Source: Mucilaginibacter flavus (GTDB lineage: Bacteria; Bacteroidota; Bacteroidia; Sphingobacteriales; Sphingobacteriaceae). Taken from it: a stretch of DNA of 64,000 bases. The stretch covers positions 295,820 through 359,819 of the forward strand of contig NZ_JAUFPS010000012.1 in assembly GCF_030409315.1 (NCBI RefSeq), written 5' to 3'. Each line of letters opens with the position of its first letter. Positions within the stretch are counted from its first letter, which is position 1. A model generated the notes under the pieces. That model saw only the letters and a list, made by a program, of their open reading frames with translations. It searched no databases and had not been told where the DNA came from. Positions 26,743 to 35,867 of the stretch are shown in pieces. Made by a program: the position numbers and the translations under genes.

Positions 26743-27273
26743 ATGCGCAAATTAAAGTTAGATGAGCTGAACCGGGCTTCGGTTGATGAATTTAAACAAC
26801 AGGATAAACTGCCTGTTGCAGTGGTGTTGGATAACGTGCGCAGCATGCACAACATTGGCTCCATTTTCCGTACCGCCGATGGTTTCGCGGTAGAGCAGGT
26901 TTGCCTTTGTGGTATCACCGCCCAACCTCCACACCGCGAAATTGAGAAAACCGCTCTTGGCGCTACCCTATCTGTAAACTGGACCTACTACGAAACGCCG
27001 CTTCAGGCAGTTGAACAACTCCGGTTACAAGGCTACCAGATCATAGCCGTTGAACAGGCCGAAAACAGTACCATGCTTAATGAATTTACGCCACAGGCAG
27101 ATCAAAAATACGCCCTCATATTTGGTAACGAGGTTAATGGCGTTAGCGACGAAGTGATGCAAGCCATAGATGCCTGTATCGAAATCCCCCAGTTTGGCAC
27201 CAAACACTCTTTCAATATCTCAATAACCGCGGGTATAGTACTCTGGGACTTTTTTGCCAAGATAAGTCTTTGA
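26743..27273 (+). CDS. SpoU/TrmH-family RNA 2'-O-methyltransferase
   Basis: 176 residues with the three SPOUT motifs: NIGSIFRTADGF (motif 1, near residue 37), FGNEVNGVSDE (motif 2, near 127) and IPQFGTKHSFNIS (motif 3, near 146). The fold binds S-adenosylmethionine in a trefoil knot, and the family methylates the ribose of tRNA or rRNA. The N-terminal extension is short, so it is closer to the TrmH-like group than to large-ribosomal-subunit methylases. The exact RNA target is unknown. Confidence 0.93.
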   Translation: MRKLKLDELNRASVDEFKQQDKLPVAVVLDNVRSMHNIGSIFRTADGFAVEQVCLCGITAQPPHREIEKTALGATLSVNWTYYETPLQAVEQLRLQGYQIIAVEQAENSTMLNEFTPQADQKYALIFGNEVNGVSDEVMQAIDACIEIPQFGTKHSFNISITAGIVLWDFFAKISL

Positions 27274-27277
27274 GGTT

Positions 27278-27400
27278 GATGGTTCATAGATCATAGTTCA
27301 TAGTATTGTTAGGTAGTGGCTTTTGTTGTAAATTGCGGTAGTAGCTGCCATGATCTATAAACCCATGCAGCTGCCATGAACCATGATCTATGAACTACAA
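27278..27400. repeat. TTCATAGATCATAG repeat arms
   Basis: Left arm GGTTCATAGATCATAGTTC (27278-27304) follows the TGA stop of the SpoU gene by a few bases. The right arm (27346-27400) carries the complement as ATGATCTATAAACC and ATGATCTATGAAC. The arms flank about 40 bp. Confidence 0.7.
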
Positions 27401-27426
27401 GCTAACCACCAACTATAAACTAACTT

Positions 27427-28092
27427 ATGAACGCCTTAGCCAAAAAACTGCAGATTAAACCGAACTCAAGCTGGTTGTTGCAAAATTCTCATGTCGGTTT
27501 TACAGATAATTTGGACCCACTGCCCGATGGTGCCGGATTGGCTTTTAATACCGCTGGTAATTTTGATGGCATTTTACTATTTGTAACTAATAGTACGGAA
27601 CTGGCAACAGAACTTAAGGTGATTACGTCTTTGTTGAAGGAGAATACCGTTCTATGGATCATCTACCCCAAAAAAACCTCTAAAATAAAAACCGACTTGG
27701 AAATGATGGGCGGCTGGGATGCGCCCGCTGAGTATGGATTACGTCCCGTAGCATCGGCAGCCGTAAATGAAACCTGGACAGCCCTGCGCTTTAAGCCGGT
27801 TGAACAGGTAAAAGTGTCCGAAGGGCGCAATGATGCCGTGCGGGGCAACGAGTTTGGCGAATTTATTGACGTAGATAATAAGATTGTAACCCTACCCGGT
27901 TATATTAAAGCAGCACTTGAACAGCAGCCATCTGCGCTTACCTGGTTTCAGCAACTGTCATACAGTAATAAAAAGGAATACGTGCTATGGATACTTACTG
28001 CCAAACAGGAGAAAACCCGCGAAGAGCGGCTGGTAAAAATGGTGGAAATGTTGGTGGCAAAAAGGAAAAATCCTTCGGATAAAAAAGGATAA
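27427..28092 (+). CDS. YdeI/OmpD-associated-like protein
   Basis: 221 residues. The C-terminal third, from LPGYIKAALEQQPSALTWF to EERLVKMVEMLVAKRK, matches the YdeI/OmpD-associated helical family (LSYSNKKEYVLWI core). The N-terminal part, with strands around ILLFVTNSTEL and VLWIIYPKKTS, resembles DUF3052-type domains, a common fusion in Bacteroidota. Cytosolic; function unclear. Confidence 0.85.
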   Translation: MNALAKKLQIKPNSSWLLQNSHVGFTDNLDPLPDGAGLAFNTAGNFDGILLFVTNSTELATELKVITSLLKENTVLWIIYPKKTSKIKTDLEMMGGWDAPAEYGLRPVASAAVNETWTALRFKPVEQVKVSEGRNDAVRGNEFGEFIDVDNKIVTLPGYIKAALEQQPSALTWFQQLSYSNKKEYVLWILTAKQEKTREERLVKMVEMLVAKRKNPSDKKG

Positions 28093-28263
28093 AGTTATCC
28101 TCTACTCTTCAATTTAGTTAGGTTTCTACAAGTTGCAAAACCAATTTGGTGATAGTTTAGCAAAAGCTAAATCGTTTTTCGATACAACTGGTTTAGTGTA
28201 GCTTAACTCGTAGTTGCTAAGCAACACGCTTAGTCGAGCGAATAATAGATTTTGAGGTAGGTG

Positions 28264-28857
28264 CTACTCTTTCGGCCCATATCCGGACTTCTTTAAAAGT
28301 TCAATTAATTCAGGGCTGTAGTCCACTTTCATTTTTTTAACTAAATCATCATTCTCATCATTATATATTTCCAGCCCCATGATAAAATTCTCAAACCCTT
28401 TTGTAATTAAAAACAAATCTCTTCCAGGCGCACTCTCGTGATTAAAGTAATAAATAGATTCAAAATCATCTCTACGTAGACTTATACAAATAAGATCTCC
28501 AAGTTCCCCCTCAAAAATTGGTAACACCCCAATCGGTAATTGTTCTTGAAAGGTTAGCAACACTTTATTTGTAGATAATTCATCGTTTCCCGAAATGCAA
28601 TAAAAATTACCAACGCTTACTTTATTGTCCTTAAGCATAAAACTCTCTGCATCAATACATTTTATGCAAACAGGTTCTAAAAAAGAAAATGAACCAACCT
28701 TTGTGTAAAAATCCTTATAAGATTGTGGTAAACATGAATTAAACATTCTTTCTATACTCAAAAAGCCCTCCTCTATTTGTATTTTATCATTAGTACAACT
28801 AAGAGTCTTTTCAATCCCGCCAACGGATTTTATTTTTCTTATTAAATTACTTTCCAT
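28264..28857 (-). CDS. SMI1/KNR4 (SUKH)-like protein
   Basis: 197 residues. LPQSYKDFYTKVGSFSF resembles the core helix of SUKH proteins, and later IGVLPIFEGELGDLICISL and YYFNHESAPG give the usual strand pattern. SUKH proteins are often immunity proteins of polymorphic toxins. No toxin gene is nearby. The gene is visibly more AT-rich than its neighbours and is flanked by palindromic repeats, which suggests transfer. It is an orphan or a remnant of an immunity locus. Confidence 0.7.
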   Translation of the reverse strand: MESNLIRKIKSVGGIEKTLSCTNDKIQIEEGFLSIERMFNSCLPQSYKDFYTKVGSFSFLEPVCIKCIDAESFMLKDNKVSVGNFYCISGNDELSTNKVLLTFQEQLPIGVLPIFEGELGDLICISLRRDDFESIYYFNHESAPGRDLFLITKGFENFIMGLEIYNDENDDLVKKMKVDYSPELIELLKKSGYGPKE

Positions 28858-28879
28858 ATAAATATTTTATTGCTTTCTA

Positions 28880-29030
28880 CCCGCGACCACGAGTTACAGT
28901 GTGTTAAACCCGTGGTTTGCTAATTTAGGCTTTCAGTCTAAATTATATACCCCATTGCATATAAGAATTTAAGTTGGAAACTTAAATTTGTATATACCAC
29001 GAGTCACGCTACGCTAAACTCGCGGCAGCA
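28880..29030. repeat. Palindromic repeats upstream of SUKH (CCACGAGTTA... family)
   Basis: CCACGAGTTACAGTGTGTTA with CCCGTGG (about 28887-28915), AATTTAGGCTTTCAGTCTAAATT-type hairpin (about 28920-28942, arms TTTAG and CTAAA), AATTTAAGTTGGAAACTTAAATT (about 28965-28987) and CCACGAGTCACGCTACGCTA with CTCGCGG (about 28997-29025) lie in a row. The outer two are related copies. Repeats of this kind often mark accessory DNA. Confidence 0.6.
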
Positions 29031-29057
29031 TCGTAATAACCATAAAAACGAAAAACT

Positions 29058-29486
29058 ATGAGTACAGCACCATTTGTAATTGAACGCACGTACCATGCAC
29101 CCGTTGATAAAGTTTGGGACGCGATTACCAACCCCGATAAAATGAGGGAATGGTACTTTAACGTATCTGATTTTAAAACCGACGTGGGCTTTGAATTTGA
29201 ATTTACGGCGGGCGATGATACCAAACAATACCGTCATTTATGCCGTGTAACCAAAGTTATACCCGGTAGTACAATTGCCTACACCTGGCAGTATGATGAA
29301 TACCCGGGCGATTCGGAAGTAACATGGGAACTTTTTCCCGATGGTGATGGAACACTTTTAAGGCTAACCCATGCCGGCCTGGAAACTTTCCCCGATCTGC
29401 CATCATTCAAACGCGAAAGCTTTGCAGGCGGTTGGACTCACATTACAGGTATATCGTTGAAAGATTACGTAGACAAAGAAGATTAA
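29058..29486 (+). CDS. SRPBCC (AHSA1-like) domain protein
   Basis: 142 residues of the START/Bet v1-like superfamily, AHSA1 type. Motifs: VIERTYHAPVDKVWDAITNP at the start, MREWYFNVSDF, GSTIAYTWQYDEYPGDSEVTWEL and the C-terminal helix GGWTHITGISLKDYV. The fold has a hydrophobic pocket; function is unknown. A perfect hairpin terminator follows. Confidence 0.92.
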   Translation: MSTAPFVIERTYHAPVDKVWDAITNPDKMREWYFNVSDFKTDVGFEFEFTAGDDTKQYRHLCRVTKVIPGSTIAYTWQYDEYPGDSEVTWELFPDGDGTLLRLTHAGLETFPDLPSFKRESFAGGWTHITGISLKDYVDKED

Positions 29487-29506
29487 TCTCCGTTAAACCG
29501 ACAATT

Positions 29507-29541
29507 AAACTTGCGAAGTTTTGAAAACTTCGCAAGTTTTA
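29507..29541 (+). terminator. Terminator of the SRPBCC gene
   Basis: Perfect 14-bp stem AAACTTGCGAAGTT/AACTTCGCAAGTTT. The upstream in-frame ATG of the next frame (29521) lies in this hairpin, which supports the later start for the Crp/Fnr gene. Confidence 0.85.
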
Positions 29542-29580
29542 AGCCCGCCGAAAGTTCGTATCATTGCATATACTTCCTCA

Positions 29581-30156
29581 ATGATGCCATCCAGCCTTAC
29601 AGATCATATAAAAAAATACATCAGCTTAACAGAAACTGAAGAGCAGCAGATCTGTAATGCGGTAACGGTTAAAGCCATCAAAAAGAAATCCTTTCTGTTA
29701 GAACCAGATCATGTTTGCAAAGAATTACACTTTGTAAGCTCAGGTTGCCTAAGGCTATACTTTATCAACAAAAAGCTAAACGAACAAATAACCCTTTTCG
29801 CTATTGAAAACTGGTGGATAACGGATTATGAAAGCCTGGATAGCGGTCGCCCATCCTCTTATTATATGCAGGCGGTCGAAAATTCTGAAGTTATCAGCAT
29901 TAGCAAAACAAAGCTTGATGAATTGTTTGAGGCTGTCCCAAAACTGGAACGCTATTTTAGAATAGTGCAACAAAGAGCTTTTGCCGCCACGCAAACCCGC
30001 ATAAAATATATTTACAGCATGAGCGATGAAGAACGCTACCATCATTTCAGTAGTCGATTTCCGGCTTTTATGCAGCGTGTACCGCAATATATGCTGGCCT
30101 CCTACCTTGGTTTTACACCACAATTTTTGAGTAAGATAAGAGCTAAAAATATTTAG
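29581..30156 (+). CDS. Crp/Fnr-family regulator
   Basis: About 190 residues: an N-terminal cyclic-nucleotide-binding-like barrel (FLLEPDHVCKELHFVSSGCLRLY) and a C-terminal helix-turn-helix (QYMLASYLGFTPQFLSKIRAK). The ATG at 29581 (or 29584) is chosen, because the upstream one lies in the preceding terminator. No Cys cluster for an iron-sulfur site and no typical cAMP-binding arginine are evident. The AhpD-like gene 136 bp downstream is a plausible target, a common pairing. Confidence 0.9.
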   Translation: MMPSSLTDHIKKYISLTETEEQQICNAVTVKAIKKKSFLLEPDHVCKELHFVSSGCLRLYFINKKLNEQITLFAIENWWITDYESLDSGRPSSYYMQAVENSEVISISKTKLDELFEAVPKLERYFRIVQQRAFAATQTRIKYIYSMSDEERYHHFSSRFPAFMQRVPQYMLASYLGFTPQFLSKIRAKNI

Positions 30157-30186
30157 CAATTTAGGGGATAGCTCAATTTTCCAGAA

Positions 30187-30223
30187 AAAAAGATGCTAAA
30201 CAGATTTAGCTTTAGCATCTTTT
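30187..30223 (+). terminator. Terminator of the Crp/Fnr gene
   Basis: Stem AAAAAGATGCTAAA / TTTAGCATCTTTT with a 10-nt loop and a T-rich tail. Confidence 0.8.
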
Positions 30224-30291
30224 CTTAATCTTGATTCATTTTTTGAGGGCTGTTTTGTTGCCACCTTTGGAGTATTAAAACAAACAGAAAA

Positions 30292-30726
30292 ATGGAAACA
30301 AGAGTAAACATCGGTAAAACCGACCCGGAAGCTTATAAAATATTATTAGGTCTTGACCAATACGTAGCCAAAGGCATGGTTAGCAAAACCCACAGGGAAT
30401 TGATCAAGATCCGTGCATCACAAATCAATGGCTGTGCTTTTTGTATTGATATGCACACCAAGGATGCACGCAAAGCAGGTGAAACAGAACAACGCATTTA
30501 CGCCCTGAACGCATGGCGCGAAACACCATTTTTTACCGAAGAGGAACGCGCCATACTGGCCCTTACCGAAGAAGTAACCCTGATACAACACCACGTATCT
30601 GATGCTACCTATGAGGCTGTAGCCAAAGTTTTACCAGAAGCATATATTGCACAGGTGATATTGGCCATTATAGCCATTAACGCCTGGAATAGGTTTGCAA
30701 TTTCTACAGGGATGCAACCAGCATAA
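30292..30726 (+). CDS. AhpD/carboxymuconolactone decarboxylase-like protein
   Basis: 144 residues of the AhpD-like superfamily. The redox motif CAFCIDMH is near residue 48, followed by the helices ALTEEVTLI and VILAIIAINAWNRFAI. The CxxC and the His suggest peroxidase or disulfide-reductase activity, as in AhpD; the carboxymuconolactone reaction itself is not implied. It lies after the Crp/Fnr gene, and a bidirectional terminator follows. Confidence 0.93.
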   Translation: METRVNIGKTDPEAYKILLGLDQYVAKGMVSKTHRELIKIRASQINGCAFCIDMHTKDARKAGETEQRIYALNAWRETPFFTEEERAILALTEEVTLIQHHVSDATYEAVAKVLPEAYIAQVILAIIAINAWNRFAISTGMQPA

Positions 30727-30772
30727 GTTCCTCTAAAAAAGGAGACTTAAAAAAATGAATTGTTTATTCTAT

Positions 30773-30808
30773 AAAAAAAGCGATGTCCCATCAGGAACAT
30801 CGCTTTTT
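30773..30808. terminator. Bidirectional terminator between AhpD-like and ppc
   Basis: AAAAAAAGCGATGT pairs with ACATCGCTTTTT around a 10-nt loop, with A and T tracts on both sides. Confidence 0.85.
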
Positions 30809-30854
30809 ATTTTTAAGTCTTCCGCTAACCAGCGGAGAGATTTAGGGGCTTCTT

Positions 30855-33422
30855 CTATGCCAAATTCCTACCAGCATTCACAATACCGTAAACGGTGCGG
30901 ATAACCAGTTTTTTATAAACCTCTGTCAGTTCACTATCTTCATTATTATTGATGCATTGCAGGGCATAGTGTTGGATAATTACCAGCGGCAATACAATCT
31001 TTTCGCGGATGGCGATTGATTTACGCTCAACCGGGTATTCTTCCATCAATACACTGCTACTGGTTAATTCAAGCAGCATGGTGCGGGTTAAATCAAACTC
31101 ATCCTTCAGCATTTTCCAGAACGCCCCAAATTTTTTATCCTGCTCCAGGTAAGCGGTAACCCTGAAATCGGATTTCGACATGGACATCATACAGTTATCC
31201 AACATGGTTTTAAAGAAACCCGATGTTTGGTAAAGTTCCTGTACCTGTTGCCAGTTACCTTCGTTTTTTACTTTTCTTAACGCGGTACCTACACCATAAA
31301 AGCCCGGGATACTTTGTTTAAGCTGGCTCCATGAAGTTACAAAGCTAATGGCGCGCAAATCTTCTAACTTAAGCGAGGCCGCGTTACGCTTTGTTGGGCG
31401 ACTACTGATATTGATTTTAGATAATAATTTAAGCGGACTAAACTTTTCCAGGTACTCCATAAACAACGGATGTGCCCGTAAGGCCATGAATAAGCCATAG
31501 CTTTCTTCGGCCATGTTTGATATCAGGGATTTGTGCCCGTCATCCAACAAATCGTTACGGTTTGGCTGCAAGCCGGATATGATCCCGGCGTTTAGCAATT
31601 GCTCCATATTAAACCTGGCGGTTTCAACAGAACCATATTGCGAACTTACCGTTTGCCCTTGTATAGTTAACTGAATGTGCTCGTTAGCAATCTCGTTGCC
31701 CATTGAAGCATAAAAACGGTGAGTTTTGCCGCCGCCACGTGCCGGTGGGCCGCCCCTGCCGTCAAAAAAGGCCAGGCTAACACCGTACTTACGGGCTATG
31801 GCCGTCATTTCAATTTTGGCTTTATAAATGCTCCAGTTGGCCATAAGGTAACCGCCATCCTTGGTACCATCAGAGAAACCCAGCATAATGGTTTGCCTGT
31901 TACCGCGCAGTTTTAAATGCTCGGCATAGTATGGGTGCGTATATAGCTGCTCCATGATTTCGCCGGCGCTGGCCAGGTCGTTCACGGTTTCAAACAATGG
32001 CATAAAATCAACCGTCAAAGTATCTTTTTGCCAGCCACTCCATAAAAACAGGTCGATAAGCTGCAGAATATCAGACGCGCGCTGGCAGTTACTGATAATA
32101 AAACGCTGGCAGGCCCGCTCACCATTATTGTGCTGAATTTGTTTCATCAGCCTGATGGTATTCAGCGTATCTTTTGTTAAGCCATCTGCATCCTCAGGGC
32201 ACTGATAATCAACTTCATTAAAAGTTAACTTAGCCAGTTTACCGTCCTCATCCAGATCAGTATACCCGCTTACAATGCCGGTTTCTGTTTGTTTGGTTAC
32301 GTAATCAAATACATTGCGCAACACGCGGCTATCCTGCCTTAAATCAAGCGTTGCAAAGTAGCAGCCAAACAGACGCACTTTTTGCGCAAGGTTTTCTACA
32401 ATATCAACAAACAAACTATCATGATCATTAACCAGCGTTTGTTTAATGGTTTGCAACAAACTTAATAACTCTGGCTGCAGGTCTTTAACATCAAGCTCAA
32501 CGTTAGCATTTTTGTAGATGAGTTTCTCTAATTGCGCCATCGGTTTTTCAACTCCGCGGAAGGTAATGCGGCGTTTTAATACGCGGTAATCGCGGTAATA
32601 ACATCTGAACAAGCGTTGCCTTAAATAGCTGGCAACGGCCCTCGTAGTTTCGGTGGTTACGTTAGGGTTGCCGTCGCGGTCGCCGCCCGGCCAAAAGCCC
32701 ATTTCCAGCAGTTGGTTACTGGCATCTATTTCAAACTCCTCTTCTAATTTGGATTGAATGCCCGAAGCGGCGTAGTAAAATATATTTTCTAAAAACCAGG
32801 TAAGGCTTATAGCCTCATCAACTGGCGTAGGCGATGTTTTGTTAAAGAATGGTGTTTTACCCAACTGCTGCAATAACACATCAATAGCAGGAATGTTATT
32901 AACCTTTACGGCCTCAATCAAATCTGTCATGATCCCCAATACCGTACCGGGATAAAACTGGGTTGGGTGAGCGGTAAGCACCAGGCGTAACGAAAAATCT
33001 TTTAGCTTTTCGCTGATGTTTTTGCGGGTTTCATCGCTCATGGCGGCCTGCTGTAATAAGCTTTGCAGGGTACCGGTATCATCAAACTTACCAATTTTGT
33101 TAAACGATGAATCTTCAATAGCATCAAACAAAACCACCTGGCGCTCTATGTACTGGATAAAGCGAAACATGCGGTTAAGTTGTTCCTGGTGATCAATATC
33201 CGGCACGTACTTTTTAAAGAAACTTTCAATAATATCTGTTGGGGAAGCATTCATCGCGGCACCCTTTTCGCAATGCGATGTAAAAAAGGGCAGCAAAATC
33301 CCCGTATCCTTTACCTGGTAAAAAGGCAGGGTTTGAAACAAACTATTGTACAACTCAAAACGGGTAACAACTTCATTATTAAAAGTTGTTTCTCTTTGAC
33401 TGAGTTTTAAATTTAAAGACAT
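30855..33422 (-). CDS. ppc: Phosphoenolpyruvate carboxylase
   Basis: About 855 residues from the ATG at 33422; the 18 upstream codons lack the family pattern. It forms oxaloacetate from PEP and bicarbonate and replenishes the TCA cycle. Motifs: catalytic His152 in TAHPTQ, GGDRDGNPNVT near 250, SDGTKDGGYLMANW and the mobile loop FFDGRGGPPARGGGKTH near 565. The E. coli TAHPTE motif is TAHPTQ here, and the C terminus ends in NAGRNLA instead of QNTG, as in the Bacteroidota subgroup. It is divergent from the FUSC gene. Confidence 0.96.
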   Translation of the reverse strand: MSLNLKLSQRETTFNNEVVTRFELYNSLFQTLPFYQVKDTGILLPFFTSHCEKGAAMNASPTDIIESFFKKYVPDIDHQEQLNRMFRFIQYIERQVVLFDAIEDSSFNKIGKFDDTGTLQSLLQQAAMSDETRKNISEKLKDFSLRLVLTAHPTQFYPGTVLGIMTDLIEAVKVNNIPAIDVLLQQLGKTPFFNKTSPTPVDEAISLTWFLENIFYYAASGIQSKLEEEFEIDASNQLLEMGFWPGGDRDGNPNVTTETTRAVASYLRQRLFRCYYRDYRVLKRRITFRGVEKPMAQLEKLIYKNANVELDVKDLQPELLSLLQTIKQTLVNDHDSLFVDIVENLAQKVRLFGCYFATLDLRQDSRVLRNVFDYVTKQTETGIVSGYTDLDEDGKLAKLTFNEVDYQCPEDADGLTKDTLNTIRLMKQIQHNNGERACQRFIISNCQRASDILQLIDLFLWSGWQKDTLTVDFMPLFETVNDLASAGEIMEQLYTHPYYAEHLKLRGNRQTIMLGFSDGTKDGGYLMANWSIYKAKIEMTAIARKYGVSLAFFDGRGGPPARGGGKTHRFYASMGNEIANEHIQLTIQGQTVSSQYGSVETARFNMEQLLNAGIISGLQPNRNDLLDDGHKSLISNMAEESYGLFMALRAHPLFMEYLEKFSPLKLLSKINISSRPTKRNAASLKLEDLRAISFVTSWSQLKQSIPGFYGVGTALRKVKNEGNWQQVQELYQTSGFFKTMLDNCMMSMSKSDFRVTAYLEQDKKFGAFWKMLKDEFDLTRTMLLELTSSSVLMEEYPVERKSIAIREKIVLPLVIIQHYALQCINNNEDSELTEVYKKLVIRTVYGIVNAGRNLA

Positions 33423-33722
33423 AGTACTACGAATATTTTGAAAGGTTAAAATTGATGGGTATTGGTCAGCCAGCAATACCGGGGGTGAATTTAATTATCT
33501 AAAATTTAATTTCAGCAAAAAGTAAATAATTTATAATGATTATATGAAATTAATGCCATTTTCACCAAAATACTACCCAAAGATTTAATTTTTGTAAATT
33601 TACAAACCTTTTTTGGCGCAAAAAAAGCGTTAAATGAAATGCATTTTATCAACACCAAAAATTTGCATAGGTTATGGTAAACATCATAGCTTTATCCTCA
33701 ATAAAAAAGGCCTCAAAAATTA
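33423..33722. other. AT-rich divergent spacer, ppc and FUSC
   Basis: The 300 bp are AT-rich and should carry both promoters. On the minus strand a near match to the -7 element (TACTTTTTG, with one extra T) is seen about 100 nt from the ppc start. I see no gene and no repeat. Confidence 0.4.
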
Positions 33723-35867
33723 ATGAAACTAAACACCCGCGAAATCAAAAGCTTTTTCTACAGTCAGTATTTTTCTGATGGCTTACGCATTTCTGCGGGT
33801 ATCTTGCTGCCATCGCTTTTACTCCTTGAATTTGGCATGTTTAACCTTGGGCTTACCTTATCCCTGGGCGCGCTTTGCATCTGCGTTATTGACAACCCCG
33901 GTCCGGTGTTGCATAAACGTAATTCCATGGCAATTGGTAACCTGTGCCTGTTTATTGTAGCTGTTACCACGGGCTTTGCAAGGCTTAATGTTTATACGCT
34001 CGGGTTAGAAATTACACTATTCTCTTTTCTGTTCAGCATGTTTACCGTTTATGGTAACCGGGCGGCTTCTGTGGGTACCAGCAGCCTGCTTATCATGATA
34101 TTTATGATGGATAAGGCGCTGCCGGCATCGGGGGTAGTTGCATATAGCGCTACTATATTGGCGGGTGGTGTATGGTACATGATTTTTAGCCTGGTTTTCT
34201 TTGGCATTCGCCCCTACCGGGCCGCGCAACAAACCCTGGGCGAAAACGTAGCGGATATAGCCAAATTTTTACGCATCAAAGCAGAGTTTTATAACCCCGA
34301 AAGCGATATTGATGAAAACTACCGCAAACTGGTATCGCAACAGATACAGGTAAGCCAGCACCAGGATGCCGTGCGCGAAATGCTTTTTAAAAGCCGGCTC
34401 ATGGTACGTGAATCCACGCCGGCCAGCCGAATCCTGGTACTTACATTTGTGGACCTGGTTGATATGTTTGAGCAGATTATGGCCACCCACTATGATTACC
34501 GGGAGATGCGGGATAGGTTTAAAGACACCGGCATACTGAACGAGATAGCCCGCATTATACACCACATGGCCGATGAGCTTGACGATGTGGCCTATATTGT
34601 ACTATCAAACACCCGCCACCGGCACGTAATGGATTTTAATGTTGAACTTGAAAAATTAAAACTCAAAATTGATTCCATCGCCAAAGACCAGCAGGAAAAC
34701 AACACGCTGGTACTTAAAAAAGTGCTCATCAACCTGCGCAACTTATCAGAAGGAATCAACAACATTTACACGTATTACAACTCAAAAACCGCGCTTAAAT
34801 CAACCGAGGTTAAGGGCGAAGTGGAGTACTCGCAATTTGTAACCCACCAGGATTACACACCCCATATTTTCTTCGACAACCTTACACTTAGTTCGGGCGC
34901 GTTCAAACATGCCTTGCGTGTAGCCCTGGTTTGTTTAATAGGTTTTATTACGGCCAAAACCGTAGCACAGGGCGGCCACAGCTATTGGGTGTTATTAACC
35001 ATTATTGTGATATTGAAACCCGGTTTCAGCCTGTCAAAACAGCGCAACTACCAAAGACTGATTGGCACCGTTGGCGGCGGCGCTATAGGGATATTGATAC
35101 TGAGTCTGATACCCGATACCACAGCCCAGTTTATTTTCCTGATGTTTTTTATGCTGGGCGCTTACAGTTTTCAGCGTTTAAACTACGTGGTGAGCGTAAT
35201 TTTCATGACGCCATATGTGCTTATCCTGTTTAAATTTTTAGGTGTAGGGCTTTTAAATGTTGCGCAGGAAAGGATCATTGATACCACCATAGGCTCGTCT
35301 ATAGCGTTTATTGCAAGCTACCTTATTTTCCCTACCTGGGAGTTTGAAATGATAGAGGAAACATTGCGCGAAGTGGTAAAAGCCAACATCAATTACCTGG
35401 TTACCATTGCCGAAAGCATATCGGGCAAAATAATTGATATTACCGTTTATAAACTGGCGCGAAAGGATGTATATGTAAAATCGGCCAACCTATCGGCAGC
35501 GTTTGAGCGCATGACATCTGAACCTAAAAGCAAACAACGCAACATCAAAGAGGTTCATAAATTTGTGGTGCTTAACCACATCTTATCGTCATACATCAGC
35601 ACCATAGCCGCCGGACTGATAAAAAATGCCCAGCGCCCGCACCCCGAAGCACTAAGGCTTATCAAAAAAAACATAGCCGTGCTTAACGAAACCAATAAAA
35701 AGCTGCACGGCACCAATATTGACTTTAACATTGGTAAAACCGCATCGCCCTTAGAAACCGATAAACCCGAACTTACAGCCGACGAAGCCCTACTGAAAGA
35801 ACAACTGGGCTTTATTAATAAAATAAGCTACGATATTGCGAAAGTGACGGACAGTGTATTGAAGTAG
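33723..35867 (+). CDS. FUSC/YccS-like inner-membrane transporter
   Basis: 714 residues with two blocks of hydrophobic helices (about 17-165 and 395-530) and cytosolic helical domains after each block. This is the duplicated layout of the FUSC/YccS/YhfK family, aromatic-acid-type efflux proteins. The motif HSYWVLLTIIVILKPGFSLS in the second block is typical. The substrate is unknown. The stop codon TAG is directly followed by ATGTGTAGATG repeats. Confidence 0.9.
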   Translation: MKLNTREIKSFFYSQYFSDGLRISAGILLPSLLLLEFGMFNLGLTLSLGALCICVIDNPGPVLHKRNSMAIGNLCLFIVAVTTGFARLNVYTLGLEITLFSFLFSMFTVYGNRAASVGTSSLLIMIFMMDKALPASGVVAYSATILAGGVWYMIFSLVFFGIRPYRAAQQTLGENVADIAKFLRIKAEFYNPESDIDENYRKLVSQQIQVSQHQDAVREMLFKSRLMVRESTPASRILVLTFVDLVDMFEQIMATHYDYREMRDRFKDTGILNEIARIIHHMADELDDVAYIVLSNTRHRHVMDFNVELEKLKLKIDSIAKDQQENNTLVLKKVLINLRNLSEGINNIYTYYNSKTALKSTEVKGEVEYSQFVTHQDYTPHIFFDNLTLSSGAFKHALRVALVCLIGFITAKTVAQGGHSYWVLLTIIVILKPGFSLSKQRNYQRLIGTVGGGAIGILILSLIPDTTAQFIFLMFFMLGAYSFQRLNYVVSVIFMTPYVLILFKFLGVGLLNVAQERIIDTTIGSSIAFIASYLIFPTWEFEMIEETLREVVKANINYLVTIAESISGKIIDITVYKLARKDVYVKSANLSAAFERMTSEPKSKQRNIKEVHKFVVLNHILSSYISTIAAGLIKNAQRPHPEALRLIKKNIAVLNETNKKLHGTNIDFNIGKTASPLETDKPELTADEALLKEQLGFINKISYDIAKVTDSVLK

